55,890 nt of DNA from Paracoccaceae bacterium. GTDB taxonomy: Bacteria; Pseudomonadota; Alphaproteobacteria; Rhodobacterales; Rhodobacteraceae. Below are positions 43,773 to 51,050 of this stretch, piece after piece (position 1 is the stretch's first letter; every line of letters begins with the position of its first letter). Under the pieces are notes generated by a model, which had not been told where the DNA came from, searched no databases, and saw only the letters and a program-made list of their open reading frames with translations. Made by a program: the position numbers and the translations under genes. The stretch covers positions 1 to 55,890 of the forward strand of contig JAHDEX010000024.1 in the NCBI GenBank assembly GCA_020628545.1, given 5' to 3'.

Positions 43773-44233
43773 TCGGTCTGCGGACCCCGCGAGGCAATGC
43801 CGTAGATCGGAACGTCAAACGCAAGTTCGTCGCCGTCCGCAAACAGCAATGTGACCGAAAAAGTCTCTCCCTCAATCATGGGACGTGTCAAACGCATCAA
43901 CATCGCATGCATTCCGCCGTCAGGTTGGATCAGAACGCTTTCACCCGGCGGGATTTCAATGTCACCGGCGGGCGACATCGAGCTGACGCCCTGATCATCG
44001 GTCGTCGTCCTGTGGAACTCCGACATCATCGCAAGATCTGTTTGCAAGCCAGTCAAGGTTTCGGTTTCTTCGCCCGTATTCCGAAGGGTCAGATAAGCTG
44101 CGCCGGGCCGGCTCACCCCGATCGACGCGCGCGCCCAGGCGCCTTCGACTTCGATCGTCGGTTCATCGGCCAACGCAAGGGTTCCGGACATGGTCAATGC
44201 GACAGCCAGCATCATTGCATTTGATTTTCTCAT
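43769..44233 (-). CDS. PCuAC periplasmic copper chaperone
   Basis: A 154-residue secreted protein of the PCuAC family (cupredoxin-like), which binds Cu(I) through His and Met ligands and loads SCO proteins or cytochrome oxidase. Ligand motifs are MMSEFHRT near 70 and MHAMLMRL near 107. The signal peptide ends at LALA. The ATG at 44233 was chosen because the next residues form the signal; a longer open frame upstream lacks support. Co-operon placement with two SCO1 genes agrees with the role. Confidence 0.92.
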   Translation of the reverse strand: MRKSNAMMLAVALTMSGTLALADEPTIEVEGAWARASIGVSRPGAAYLTLRNTGEETETLTGLQTDLAMMSEFHRTTTDDQGVSSMSPAGDIEIPPGESVLIQPDGGMHAMLMRLTRPMIEGETFSVTLLFADGDELAFDVPIYGIASRGPQTE

Positions 44234-44246
44234 GTGTCTGCTCTCT

Positions 44247-44906
44247 TTAGCCAGCGGTTGCCGCAACTTCGGCCGCGACCAGATTGCGAAGTTCTTCCGC
44301 TCCGAACGGGTCAAGCGGTTTTCCATTTACGAAGAATGTCGGCGTTTGCCGGATGCCCATGGCTTCAACGTCCGCAATATCCTGATTGAGAACGCCAACC
44401 GTTTGTGGTGCCATCATTTGTGTTCGGGCCGCGTCAGCATCAAGCCCGGCACCCGCCGCGATATCCAGAAGCAGATCGGGCCGCATTCCACCATGGGCGG
44501 CCCAGGTCGGCTGCTGTTCCAGGATCGCTTCCATCACCGGCAGGAACACGCCCTGCATGCGTGCCGCCTCCATGATCCGGATCGCGGTGACCGATCCATC
44601 CCCATGAAACGGGGTATAGCGGATGACGACGCGAACGGCATCGCCGTGCTCCGCCATGATGTCCTTCACGAACGGATGAAAGGCTCGGCATGCCTCGCAG
44701 GCAGGATCGAAGAATTCTACTATGGTGACAGGCGCATCTTCGGGCCCAAGAATGGGCGAATAGGGGCGCATCAAGGCTTCGGCGATTTCGGGCGCAACGG
44801 GTTCGACCGCCGTGAGCGGGGCAGGGCGGGTCGCGTACCACGTCGCGCCGCCAAAGGCAGCCGCACCAACGGCCAAGGTGGACAGGATCAGGCCACGTCT
44901 GTTCAT
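44247..44906 (-). CDS. DsbA-like thioredoxin-fold protein (CEAC)
   Basis: A 219-residue exported oxidoreductase with an N-terminal signal or anchor (LILSTLAVGAAAFGG). The DsbA/DsbG-type domain has the active site DPACEACRAFHPF near residue 67 and the cis-Pro loop QTPTFFVNGKPL near 190. The CEAC dipeptide differs from the CPHC of classical DsbA. The ATG at 44906 overlaps the stop of the DsbB gene (ATGA), so the two form a matched oxidising pair. Some related proteins in copper clusters are called Com1- or BdbD-like. Confidence 0.9.
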   Translation of the reverse strand: MNRRGLILSTLAVGAAAFGGATWYATRPAPLTAVEPVAPEIAEALMRPYSPILGPEDAPVTIVEFFDPACEACRAFHPFVKDIMAEHGDAVRVVIRYTPFHGDGSVTAIRIMEAARMQGVFLPVMEAILEQQPTWAAHGGMRPDLLLDIAAGAGLDADAARTQMMAPQTVGVLNQDIADVEAMGIRQTPTFFVNGKPLDPFGAEELRNLVAAEVAATAG

Positions 44907-45334
44907 TTTTGGATCTCCTTGAGGGATAGCGCGGACAGGATCGCGATCACGAGAAACGTGAACAGCGCCATCAGCGGGATAGGAACGCCGAATATTAATT
45001 GGTTGTCGTCCGTACAAGACGGGCCGCTGGCCGTGCAGGGCTGTATTCGCTCTGGTATCAGCCCGACGTACAGGCCCATATGCCACGCTGCGACGGCAGC
45101 ACCACCGAGGGCCAAAACAACGCCATAGCGCCCGATTGTTCTATCCTGCCACCAAAAACCAAGACCCAGAATGACGGCCAACGGAAACATGAACGCGCGT
45201 TGAAACCAGCACAGTGTGCACGGGGCCTGGCCCAGCACTTCTCCGATAAAGAGAACGGCCAGCGTGGCACTCAGGGCGAGGACCCAAGCCAAAACCAATG
45301 CGGTTTCTCCGGACAGGCGCGCAATCATAGTCAT
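44903..45334 (-). CDS. dsbB: DsbB-type disulfide bond formation protein
   Basis: A 143-residue membrane protein with four hydrophobic segments, probably the quinone-linked oxidant for the adjacent DsbA. The first redox pair is in APCTLCWFQRAFMFP (about 38-41), and the second loop holds QPCTASGPSCTDD (about 102-110). The ATG at 45334 overlaps the SCO1 stop by four bases. It belongs to the short BdbC-like group, unlike the longer DsbB at 32863. Confidence 0.9.
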   Translation of the reverse strand: MTMIARLSGETALVLAWVLALSATLAVLFIGEVLGQAPCTLCWFQRAFMFPLAVILGLGFWWQDRTIGRYGVVLALGGAAVAAWHMGLYVGLIPERIQPCTASGPSCTDDNQLIFGVPIPLMALFTFLVIAILSALSLKEIQK

Positions 45335-45948
45335 AATCTTTCCTGAATGTCGGCGAGGATTTCTTCCGCAGCCGTGCTGTAGGGCCACGAGTCCGCAAAG
45401 CCTGCCTGTGAGTCGAACAGAAACAAATGCGACGTGTGGCTCATGGTATAGCCATCGGGAGCCGCGGCTTCTTCGATCCGGTCGTAGAAGATTGGAAAGC
45501 TTTGCGATGTGCGTTTGATCTGGTCCGGCGTTCCCGTCAGCCCGATGAGGCCAGAATCGAAAAGCGGAACGTATTCCGCAAGGGCCATCGGGGTGTCGCG
45601 TTCGGGATCAACGGTAATGAAAATAGGTTGAACCTGACCGGCGTCATCGCCCAAACCGTCCATGACGGCGGCAACCTCCGAAAGGGTTGTCGGGCAAATA
45701 TCGGGGCAATTCGTGAACCCGAAAAAGACCAGCATCCAGCGACCCGCAAAGTCCTCTTGGGTCCGCACCACGCCGCGATGATCGGTAAGTTCGAACACAG
45801 CTTCAAACGCCGGCTCTTCGACCGAAGTGCGCGTATTGCTTTGGTCGAACCAAATCCAGAACACTGCAAAGGTTACCGCTGCCGCGATCGCCAAAAGCCA
45901 AAGCACTTTTTGAAGGACTGTCAATTTCACCTGCAATGACCTGTTCAT
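45331..45948 (-). CDS. SCO1/SenC copper chaperone (second), first gene of the nine-gene operon
   Basis: A 205-residue SCO1-type protein: membrane anchor (VLWLLAIAAAVTFAVFWIWF), copper/redox motif FTNCPDICPTT near 82, and the distal His in SHTSHLFLFD near 170. It is only moderately similar to the SCO1 at 43146, so the two are old paralogues. The ATG at 45948 is preceded at 45967-45997 by a MerR-type promoter that should control the operon through lspA (40057). Confidence 0.92.
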   Translation of the reverse strand: MNRSLQVKLTVLQKVLWLLAIAAAVTFAVFWIWFDQSNTRTSVEEPAFEAVFELTDHRGVVRTQEDFAGRWMLVFFGFTNCPDICPTTLSEVAAVMDGLGDDAGQVQPIFITVDPERDTPMALAEYVPLFDSGLIGLTGTPDQIKRTSQSFPIFYDRIEEAAAPDGYTMSHTSHLFLFDSQAGFADSWPYSTAAEEILADIQERL

Positions 45949-45966
45949 ACATTCTTTCTTTGTGGG

Positions 45967-45997
45967 CAGATACAACTTCTAGCAGCTAGAGGTTCAA
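45967..45997 (-). promoter_or_regulatory. MerR-type promoter of the SCO1-to-lspA operon
   Basis: Read on the minus strand: -35 TTGAAC, a 19-base spacer CTCTAGCTGCTAGAAGTTG, then -10 TATCTG. The dyad TCTAGC-T-GCTAGA is identical to that at 49386-49416. The MerR-family gene at 46107 is divergent from this promoter and is the natural regulator. Confidence 0.85.
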
Positions 45998-46106
45998 GGC
46001 CTTTCTGCGGTAGTGCGGCGGGGTGTCACGCTTGAGCAGAAAACCGCCGTGCCTTGTCTTGATTGAGGCGCATATCTACAGTGACTTTACTTTACAGGAG
46101 ATAGAT

Positions 46107-46535
46107 ATGCTCACCATCGGAACGCTCGGGCGGAAAACCGGAACCAAAGTACAGACCATCCGATATTACGAGCAAATCGGACTGATGCCGGAGCCCGGTC
46201 GAACCGAAGGCGGGCAGCGACGCTACGGCGATGCTGAATTGGATCGTCTGGCCTTCATCCGCCATGCGCGACAGCTCGGCTTTTCATTGGACGCTATTCG
46301 GGAACTCCTGGAACTCTCGGACAACCCGGACACATCCTGCGAGGATGCGGATGCCATCGCACGCCGCCAGCTTGAGCAGGTTGAGCAACGTATGATCCGA
46401 CTCGAAGCGCTGCGTACTGAGCTCAAGCGCATGGTCCATGAATGCAGCGGCGGGAATACGGCTGACTGTCGTGTTCTTGAGGTGTTGCGCGACCATTCGG
46501 AGTGCCTCACCAATCATCAGGAGATCGGTGCCTGA
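46107..46535 (+). CDS. MerR-family heavy-metal-responsive regulator (ZntR/CadR/PbrR type)
   Basis: A 142-residue regulator. The N-terminal winged helix reads LTIGTLGRKTGTKVQTIRYYEQIGLMPEPGRTEGGQRRY. After the dimerisation helix, cysteines appear at SCEDAD (about 79) and in the C-terminal loop ECSGGNTADCRVLEVLRDHSEC. This Cys-rich layout fits sensors of divalent ions such as Zn, Cd or Pb, not CueR. AGGAGATAG precedes the ATG. A degenerate dyad CTACAGTGACTTTAC upstream (46076-46090) may serve autoregulation. It is the best candidate to act at the CTA-dyad promoters across the island. Confidence 0.9.
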   Translation: MLTIGTLGRKTGTKVQTIRYYEQIGLMPEPGRTEGGQRRYGDAELDRLAFIRHARQLGFSLDAIRELLELSDNPDTSCEDADAIARRQLEQVEQRMIRLEALRTELKRMVHECSGGNTADCRVLEVLRDHSECLTNHQEIGA

Positions 46536-46759
46536 GGGCCGGCCCCAACGCCAATCCGCACGCCGCATTGGCCGAGGTAGCCGGGTGTTTTGTCATCTGG
46601 GCCTGGTGGCGTCAGGGCGCTGCTGTCTCGTCGGTGCCGCGACTATTTTGTGGGCACCCCGCAGAGTCTGAGCCCGTCTTCTATTCTGCTTGGTTGGACT
46701 ATGTCCGTGTCGTGGAAGCAGTCACACCAAACGGGCCAAACGAAACCGGAAACGCGAAA

Positions 46760-47070
46760 ATGCGTAAGAGCTTCACACGCCGTTATGGGAGCGGCATGCC
46801 ATTGAGCGCTGCGGCCATCAATGCCGTCTGCGTCTGGCTATTGGCACGGTTGCGCGATCCGGACGTCAACATCAGGGCCGCAAATACATTTAGCTTGAAT
46901 GATTTCGCGGCTAACCTTGGCATTGTGGTCTCGTCGCTTGGCTTGGGTCCAACTGGCCCGATCTGGTGGTCGGGGTCATCGTCGCCTGCATCGCCTTCTG
47001 GGGCGGGATAGAGATTTTGCGGGACGCGCACAAAGAACACCACAAAGCAGTTCACGACGATCCAGAATAA
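46760..47070 (+). pseudogene. Remnant of a CDF cation efflux gene (C-terminal half)
   Basis: The translation reads PLSAAAINAVCVWLLARL, RDPDVNIRAANTFSLNDFAANLGIVV and then, after a shift to another frame near 46926, GLVAWLGSNWPDLVVGVIV and GGIEILRDAHKEHHKAVHDDPE before a TAA. This is the C-terminal membrane half of a cation diffusion facilitator; the N-terminal half is missing or unrecognisable in 46536-46760. A frameshift and truncation make it a pseudogene. An intact, only distantly similar CDF gene lies about 800 bases downstream. Confidence 0.75.
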
Positions 47071-47077
47071 TTTTTGC

Positions 47078-47108
47078 TTGAACCTATAGCGACTGTAGAG
47101 ATTAAACC
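47078..47108 (+). promoter_or_regulatory. MerR-type promoter of the transglutaminase-CDF operon
   Basis: The -35 TTGAAC is followed by a 19-base spacer CTATAGCGACTGTAGAGAT and -10 TAAACC. CTATAGCGACTGTAG is nearly the textbook CadR/ZntR dyad. It begins eight bases after the CDF remnant and lies 29 bases before the transglutaminase start. Confidence 0.8.
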
Positions 47109-47136
47109 GGTCCCATCTTGATTCGAGGACGAGAAT

Positions 47137-47895
47137 ATGACGACTGATTCATTGTTAAATGCCACGGCGCTGCTTGATTTTCACGATCCTGTCATACGGT
47201 CCCTGATCGCAGGACGCGGCTGGGAAACGATGGCGGAATTCGAAAAGATCGGAGCGGTTTACCATTTCGTTCGCGACGACATCGCCTTTGGGTACAACCG
47301 CGCGGACGATATTCCTGCATCCGAGGTGCTTTCGGATGGGTATGGGCAATGCAACACCAAAGGGACGCTACTGATGGCGCTTCTCAGGGCAGTGGGGGTA
47401 CGGTGCCGATTGCATGGCTTCACGATCCACAAGGGGTTGCAACGCGGCGTCGTGCCGGAACTGGTCTTTCCGATTGCGCCTGATGAGATCCTGCATTCAT
47501 GGGTCGAGGTCGAATACAATGGGTCGTGGGTGAACCTTGAAGGCTTCATTCTGGACAAGGCCTTCCTTTCATCCTTGCAGACCCCTTTCCCGACCGCCCA
47601 GAGCCTGTGCGGCTATGGCGCCGGAACGGATTGCATTGATGCGCCTGCCATCGACTGGACCGGCGCGGATACTTACATCCAGAAAACCGGGATCGTGCAG
47701 GACTTCGGGATCTTCGAGGACCCTGATGCGTTCTACATGGCACATGAGCAGTCCTTTGGCCTGGTTCGTGGCGTTCTCTATCGTCACATCATCCGCCATT
47801 GGATGAACGCCCGTGTCCGCGCCTTGCGCAGCGGTCGGCTCAAACCGCGAAAAAGTGTCACGCATATCCATTCGGAGACACCAAATGCCGCATGA
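47137..47895 (+). CDS. Transglutaminase-like cysteine protease
   Basis: A 252-residue cytoplasmic protein (no signal peptide) of the transglutaminase-like superfamily. The catalytic Cys lies in DGYGQCNTKGTLLMALLRAVG near residue 73, the His in ILHSWVEVEYNGSWVNLEG near 120, with the acidic or Asn partner in WVNLEG. These enzymes act as proteases or amide-cleaving enzymes. A protease translationally linked to a cation efflux gene is unusual; the CDF start lies 11 bases inside its 3' end. It is the first gene after a MerR-type promoter. Confidence 0.88.
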   Translation: MTTDSLLNATALLDFHDPVIRSLIAGRGWETMAEFEKIGAVYHFVRDDIAFGYNRADDIPASEVLSDGYGQCNTKGTLLMALLRAVGVRCRLHGFTIHKGLQRGVVPELVFPIAPDEILHSWVEVEYNGSWVNLEGFILDKAFLSSLQTPFPTAQSLCGYGAGTDCIDAPAIDWTGADTYIQKTGIVQDFGIFEDPDAFYMAHEQSFGLVRGVLYRHIIRHWMNARVRALRSGRLKPRKSVTHIHSETPNAA

Positions 47896-48796
47896 CCATG
47901 CCCACATTGATCCTGAGTCTGGCGACAAAAGGGTCGGAATTGCGATCTGGGCCAATGGGCTTCTGACTGTAGCGCAGATCATCGGCGGAATTTTATCCGG
48001 CAGCCTCGCCTTGATTGCGGACGCGCTGCACAATTTTTCTGATATGGCTTCGCTTATCATTGCCTTCGCCGCGCGCAAGATCGCGCGCCGTCCGGCCGAT
48101 GAGCGCATGACCTTCGGCTACGGCCGGGTCGAAATCGTGGCGGCTCTAATCAACTACACGACCCTGATCGTGATCGGCTTTTACCTGATCTACGAGGGCG
48201 GAATGCGCATGATCGATCCCCCCGAAGTTATGGGGTGGACCGTTGTCATCCTCGGCGTGATCGCATTGGTGGTCGATACATTGACCGCGATGCTGACTTA
48301 TTCGATGCAAAAAGGCAGCGTGAACATCCGCGCGCTTTTCCTACACAACCTTTCGGACGCATTGGCGTCCGTGGCCGTCATTGTCGGCGGGACGCTCATT
48401 ATCCTTTATGACATGCGATGGGTCGATCCGGCGATTACCATCGGTATTGCGCTCTATATCCTTTATCTGGCCTTCACCGAGATCGGCGGGCCGATCAGGA
48501 CCCTCATGCTCGGAAGCCCACCAGACATTGACGGCAATGAGGTGGTCGATGCCATTGAAAAGATCGATGGTGTCATTGAAGTCCACCACGTTCACCTTTG
48601 GCAAATGCAGGAGCATATAGCGGCGCTGGACTGCCACGTTGTTGTCGACCCGGTGAGTTTGGAAAAGGCCGAAGCGATAAAGCAGAATATCAAGTCAATG
48701 CTGGCTGATCGTTTCTCCATCGAACATTCCACGCTCGAGTTTGAAGCGCGCGACGATATGCATGACGATGCCGAGGTGTTTGGACATGGCCCATGA
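47885..48796 (+). CDS. CDF-family cation efflux transporter (CzcD/ZitB type)
   Basis: A 303-residue proton-coupled exporter of Zn, Cd or Co. Six membrane segments; the metal site residues lie in ADALHNFSDMASL (about 48-60) and LHNLSDALASVAVI (about 155-170). The C-terminal cytoplasmic domain has EVHHVHLWQM and DCHVVV. His residues at the N-terminus (MPHDHAHIDPESGD) are typical. I chose the ATG at 47885, with GGAG upstream. Confidence 0.94.
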   Translation: MPHDHAHIDPESGDKRVGIAIWANGLLTVAQIIGGILSGSLALIADALHNFSDMASLIIAFAARKIARRPADERMTFGYGRVEIVAALINYTTLIVIGFYLIYEGGMRMIDPPEVMGWTVVILGVIALVVDTLTAMLTYSMQKGSVNIRALFLHNLSDALASVAVIVGGTLIILYDMRWVDPAITIGIALYILYLAFTEIGGPIRTLMLGSPPDIDGNEVVDAIEKIDGVIEVHHVHLWQMQEHIAALDCHVVVDPVSLEKAEAIKQNIKSMLADRFSIEHSTLEFEARDDMHDDAEVFGHGP

Positions 48797-49350
48797 CGGC
48801 TGGTCATTCCATCGTGTTCGTTATCGGCATGCTGTCGGGCATGGTTTTGATTTTTGCGCTTATCTGGTCCATCATTTTTCCAAACAAGCGCATTTGGCCG
48901 CCAAGGGATTTCAAGTCCAAAATTCCGATGGTTGCGTGGGGTTTGACGCTCTCCGTCTATGCTGCCGCGATAAGCCTCGGGCTTTGGGTGTGGAAAGAGG
49001 GAGCCGTACCTTCTTCGTTTCTGTGGGTATCAGGATCAGCCTTGATCTTGGTTGGTAACCTAGTCGCATGGCGGGGCGCATTTGCGATCGGCCTGAAAAC
49101 GACGAGCGGGGGCAAGGGTGAACTTGTGACTACAGGGCTGTACCGTTACTCACGTAACCCACAATACTTGGCTGACATCGCCATTTTCCTAGGCATTGGC
49201 CTTTTGTTTTCGTCAATTTGGGTGTGGCCTGTCGTTGTTATCGGCATCGTTGCTTTGGTCCTGGCCCCTTACGCTGAGGAGCCATGGCTGCGTGAGCATC
49301 ATGGGCAGAAATACATCGATTATTGCGCGACGACGGGTCGGTTTTTCTGA
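48793..49350 (+). CDS. ICMT/PEMT-like membrane methyltransferase
   Basis: A 185-residue membrane protein with about five hydrophobic segments and the isoprenylcysteine carboxyl methyltransferase-like signature GLYRYSRNPQYLADIAIFLG near 115-135. YAEEPWLREHHGQKYIDYC follows near the C-terminus. Relatives methylate lipids or prenylated substrates; in bacteria the substrate is mostly unknown. The ATG overlaps the CDF stop by four bases, so it belongs to the same metal-induced transcript. Confidence 0.85.
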   Translation: MTAGHSIVFVIGMLSGMVLIFALIWSIIFPNKRIWPPRDFKSKIPMVAWGLTLSVYAAAISLGLWVWKEGAVPSSFLWVSGSALILVGNLVAWRGAFAIGLKTTSGGKGELVTTGLYRYSRNPQYLADIAIFLGIGLLFSSIWVWPVVVIGIVALVLAPYAEEPWLREHHGQKYIDYCATTGRFF

Positions 49351-49385
49351 ATTTTGAATCTCACAATATTGTCATAGATTTCCTG

Positions 49386-49416
49386 TTGAAGCTCTAGCTG
49401 CTAGAAGTTCTAGAAC
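49386..49416 (+). promoter_or_regulatory. MerR-type promoter of L,D-transpeptidase copy F
   Basis: The -35 TTGAAG is followed by a 19-base spacer CTCTAGCTGCTAGAAGTTC and -10 TAGAAC. Its dyad TCTAGC-T-GCTAGA is identical to the one at 45967-45997. Transcription would start near 49423, which supports the ATG at 49444 as the gene start. Confidence 0.8.
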
Positions 49417-49443
49417 CGTTTGAGACCAAAAAGTAACCGAAAA

Positions 49444-50013
49444 ATGAGACGCAATAATACTACGCGCCGTCAATTTATTGCCACAACCGGAGCTACTTTT
49501 CTTGCGGCACCCGCGCTGGTGAATGCACAGGAAGCAGATGCTTCAGACATCACAAGAAATACTTCATCTTTCCGCGTCGAGGCTTGGCAGGACCACTTCG
49601 ACAACCTGCGCCATGGCGCCATTCTCTGCGACATTGATTCTCGAGCGGTACAATTCTGGTCTGAGGATGAAAGTATATACAGACTTTATCCGTCAAGCGT
49701 TCCTCTTTCCGAAGAACTAACCCGCAGAGGCTATACCGAAGTGATCCGAAAGGTCGAAGGACCGAGCTGGAGACCGACTCCATCAATGAAAGAACGCAAT
49801 CCAGAATGGCCGGACTATTGGCCTCCGGGTCCCGACAACCCGCTTGGTACGCATGCCCTTTACTTATCCTGGCAGTGCTATCGAGTTCACGGAACCGGCG
49901 ATACGCGCAAGATCGGCCGTCAATCATCCAATGGCTGTATTGGTTTGTTCAACGAACATATTGCGGAGCTCTTTGAACTCGCAAATGTCGGAACACAGGT
50001 GAGAATCTTCTAA
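49444..50013 (+). CDS. L,D-transpeptidase (YkuD fold), copy F
   Basis: A 189-residue secreted enzyme with a Tat-like signal (NTTRRQFIATTGATFLAAPALVNAQ). The core HGTGDTRKIGRQSSNGC has His near 149 and Cys near 165, followed by IGL. It is the paralogue of copy B (11734), with shared stretches such as WQDHFDNL/WRDHFDSL, EELTRRGYT and SWRPTPSMKERNPEWP. A TTG codon at 49420 would extend the frame but lies before the expected transcript start. It is directly preceded by a MerR-type promoter and stands alone. Confidence 0.92.
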   Translation: MRRNNTTRRQFIATTGATFLAAPALVNAQEADASDITRNTSSFRVEAWQDHFDNLRHGAILCDIDSRAVQFWSEDESIYRLYPSSVPLSEELTRRGYTEVIRKVEGPSWRPTPSMKERNPEWPDYWPPGPDNPLGTHALYLSWQCYRVHGTGDTRKIGRQSSNGCIGLFNEHIAELFELANVGTQVRIF

Positions 50014-50096
50014 GTCTAAGATTTTCTGACGCGGAGCGGTTCTGGTCAAGCGAGCCAAAGAAAATAATGGGGCCAATCTCCAAAAAGCCTGAGTTT

Positions 50097-50738
50097 CTAC
50101 AACGCCATGTTCGGCGCTGTCAGCGAGAGAGTGAATTCCCCGTCTGTCGGGTAAAGAACAACGCGAGTGTCTAGTGGGACACGCTCATAGAATTCGATCA
50201 ACTGATCATTAACAAGACGGGCACAGCCATTGGAGACAGCCTGTCCGATGGTGTCTGGTTTATCCGTCCCATGAATTCGAAGCATCGTGTCCCCACGGCC
50301 AGGTTGGTATAGGTAGATTCCACGCGCACCCAGTGGATTTCCGGGACCGCCGGGAAGGCCATCTTCAAACTGCTTATAGACCTCTGGTTGCCGCCTGATC
50401 ATCGCTGGCGTCGGTGTCCAGCTCGGCCACTTACGTAGGGCGCCGACGTAGAACTCTCCGTCTTCATACAAACCGGGCCGACCTATACCCACCGTGTAAC
50501 GCATTGCGCGGCTGTTGGGTAACGTCCAAAACATCGCAAATTCTTGCGGCACGACATGAATTTCAAACGGCTCAAAACCCTCAACGATATCAACTTCTCG
50601 AGGTAGAAATTCTTGAGGCAAGTCTGATGCCTGAACCATTGCATCGTAACGCTCAACAGGATGTGCGTAGGATTTCCCAGCTGACGTTAATCCAGCAGCA
50701 AGCAGCAGAGTAAAACTACGTCTATCCAATACCTTCAC
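50097..50738 (-). CDS. L,D-transpeptidase (YkuD fold), copy G
   Basis: A 213-residue secreted enzyme with signal LDRRSFTLLLAAGLTSAGKSYAH. The core HGTDKPDTIGQAVSNGC has His near 156 and Cys near 172, followed by ARL. It is the paralogue of copy A (8858), with which it shares LPREVDIVEGFEPFEIHVV-type and GGPGNPLGARGIYLY stretches. It has a C-terminal tail of about 17 residues beyond the domain. The start is GTG at 50738, with GGGGGA just upstream. It is transcribed towards copy F, separated by 83 bases. Confidence 0.92.
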   Translation of the reverse strand: MKVLDRRSFTLLLAAGLTSAGKSYAHPVERYDAMVQASDLPQEFLPREVDIVEGFEPFEIHVVPQEFAMFWTLPNSRAMRYTVGIGRPGLYEDGEFYVGALRKWPSWTPTPAMIRRQPEVYKQFEDGLPGGPGNPLGARGIYLYQPGRGDTMLRIHGTDKPDTIGQAVSNGCARLVNDQLIEFYERVPLDTRVVLYPTDGEFTLSLTAPNMAL

Positions 50739-51050
50739 TCCCCCAAGTGCGTCAACCGACGTTAGAATGACAATTGCTGAGAGACAAGTTGGTTATCGTT
50801 ATCAAAAACCACGAATTTGTCATGCCGGAATCAAGCCAAGATTTGCGGCTTGATTTCTTGAGGGGCAATTATGGTTGGGCGGGTAATTTGCTGAGGAAAA
50901 CGAGTTCACGCGATGCCTAAATCTTTTCGCCCAAAGGAATTAATTTTACATAAGATTGATTATGCGTATTTTCTCGTTCATATATTTTGTGTTGCAATAA
51001 TATACTAATGGAGCCATGCTACTTACACCCTACTCGATAGGATGCTTCAC
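50739..51050. other. Noncoding AT-rich space with an orphan terminator
   Basis: About 310 bases without a gene between L,D-transpeptidase copy G and a secreted protein gene. It contains a hairpin on the plus strand, TCAAGCC (50831-50837) with GGCTTGA (50847-50853), followed by TTTCTT. That is a terminator-like signal with no upstream plus-strand gene, so a short RNA starting near 50740-50800 is possible. I see no other structure. Confidence 0.45.

Noticed and set aside
46502..47011. A 169-codon frame as an intact gene
   Set aside because: Only its second half resembles a CDF exporter and the continuation is in another frame; it is treated as part of a pseudogene.
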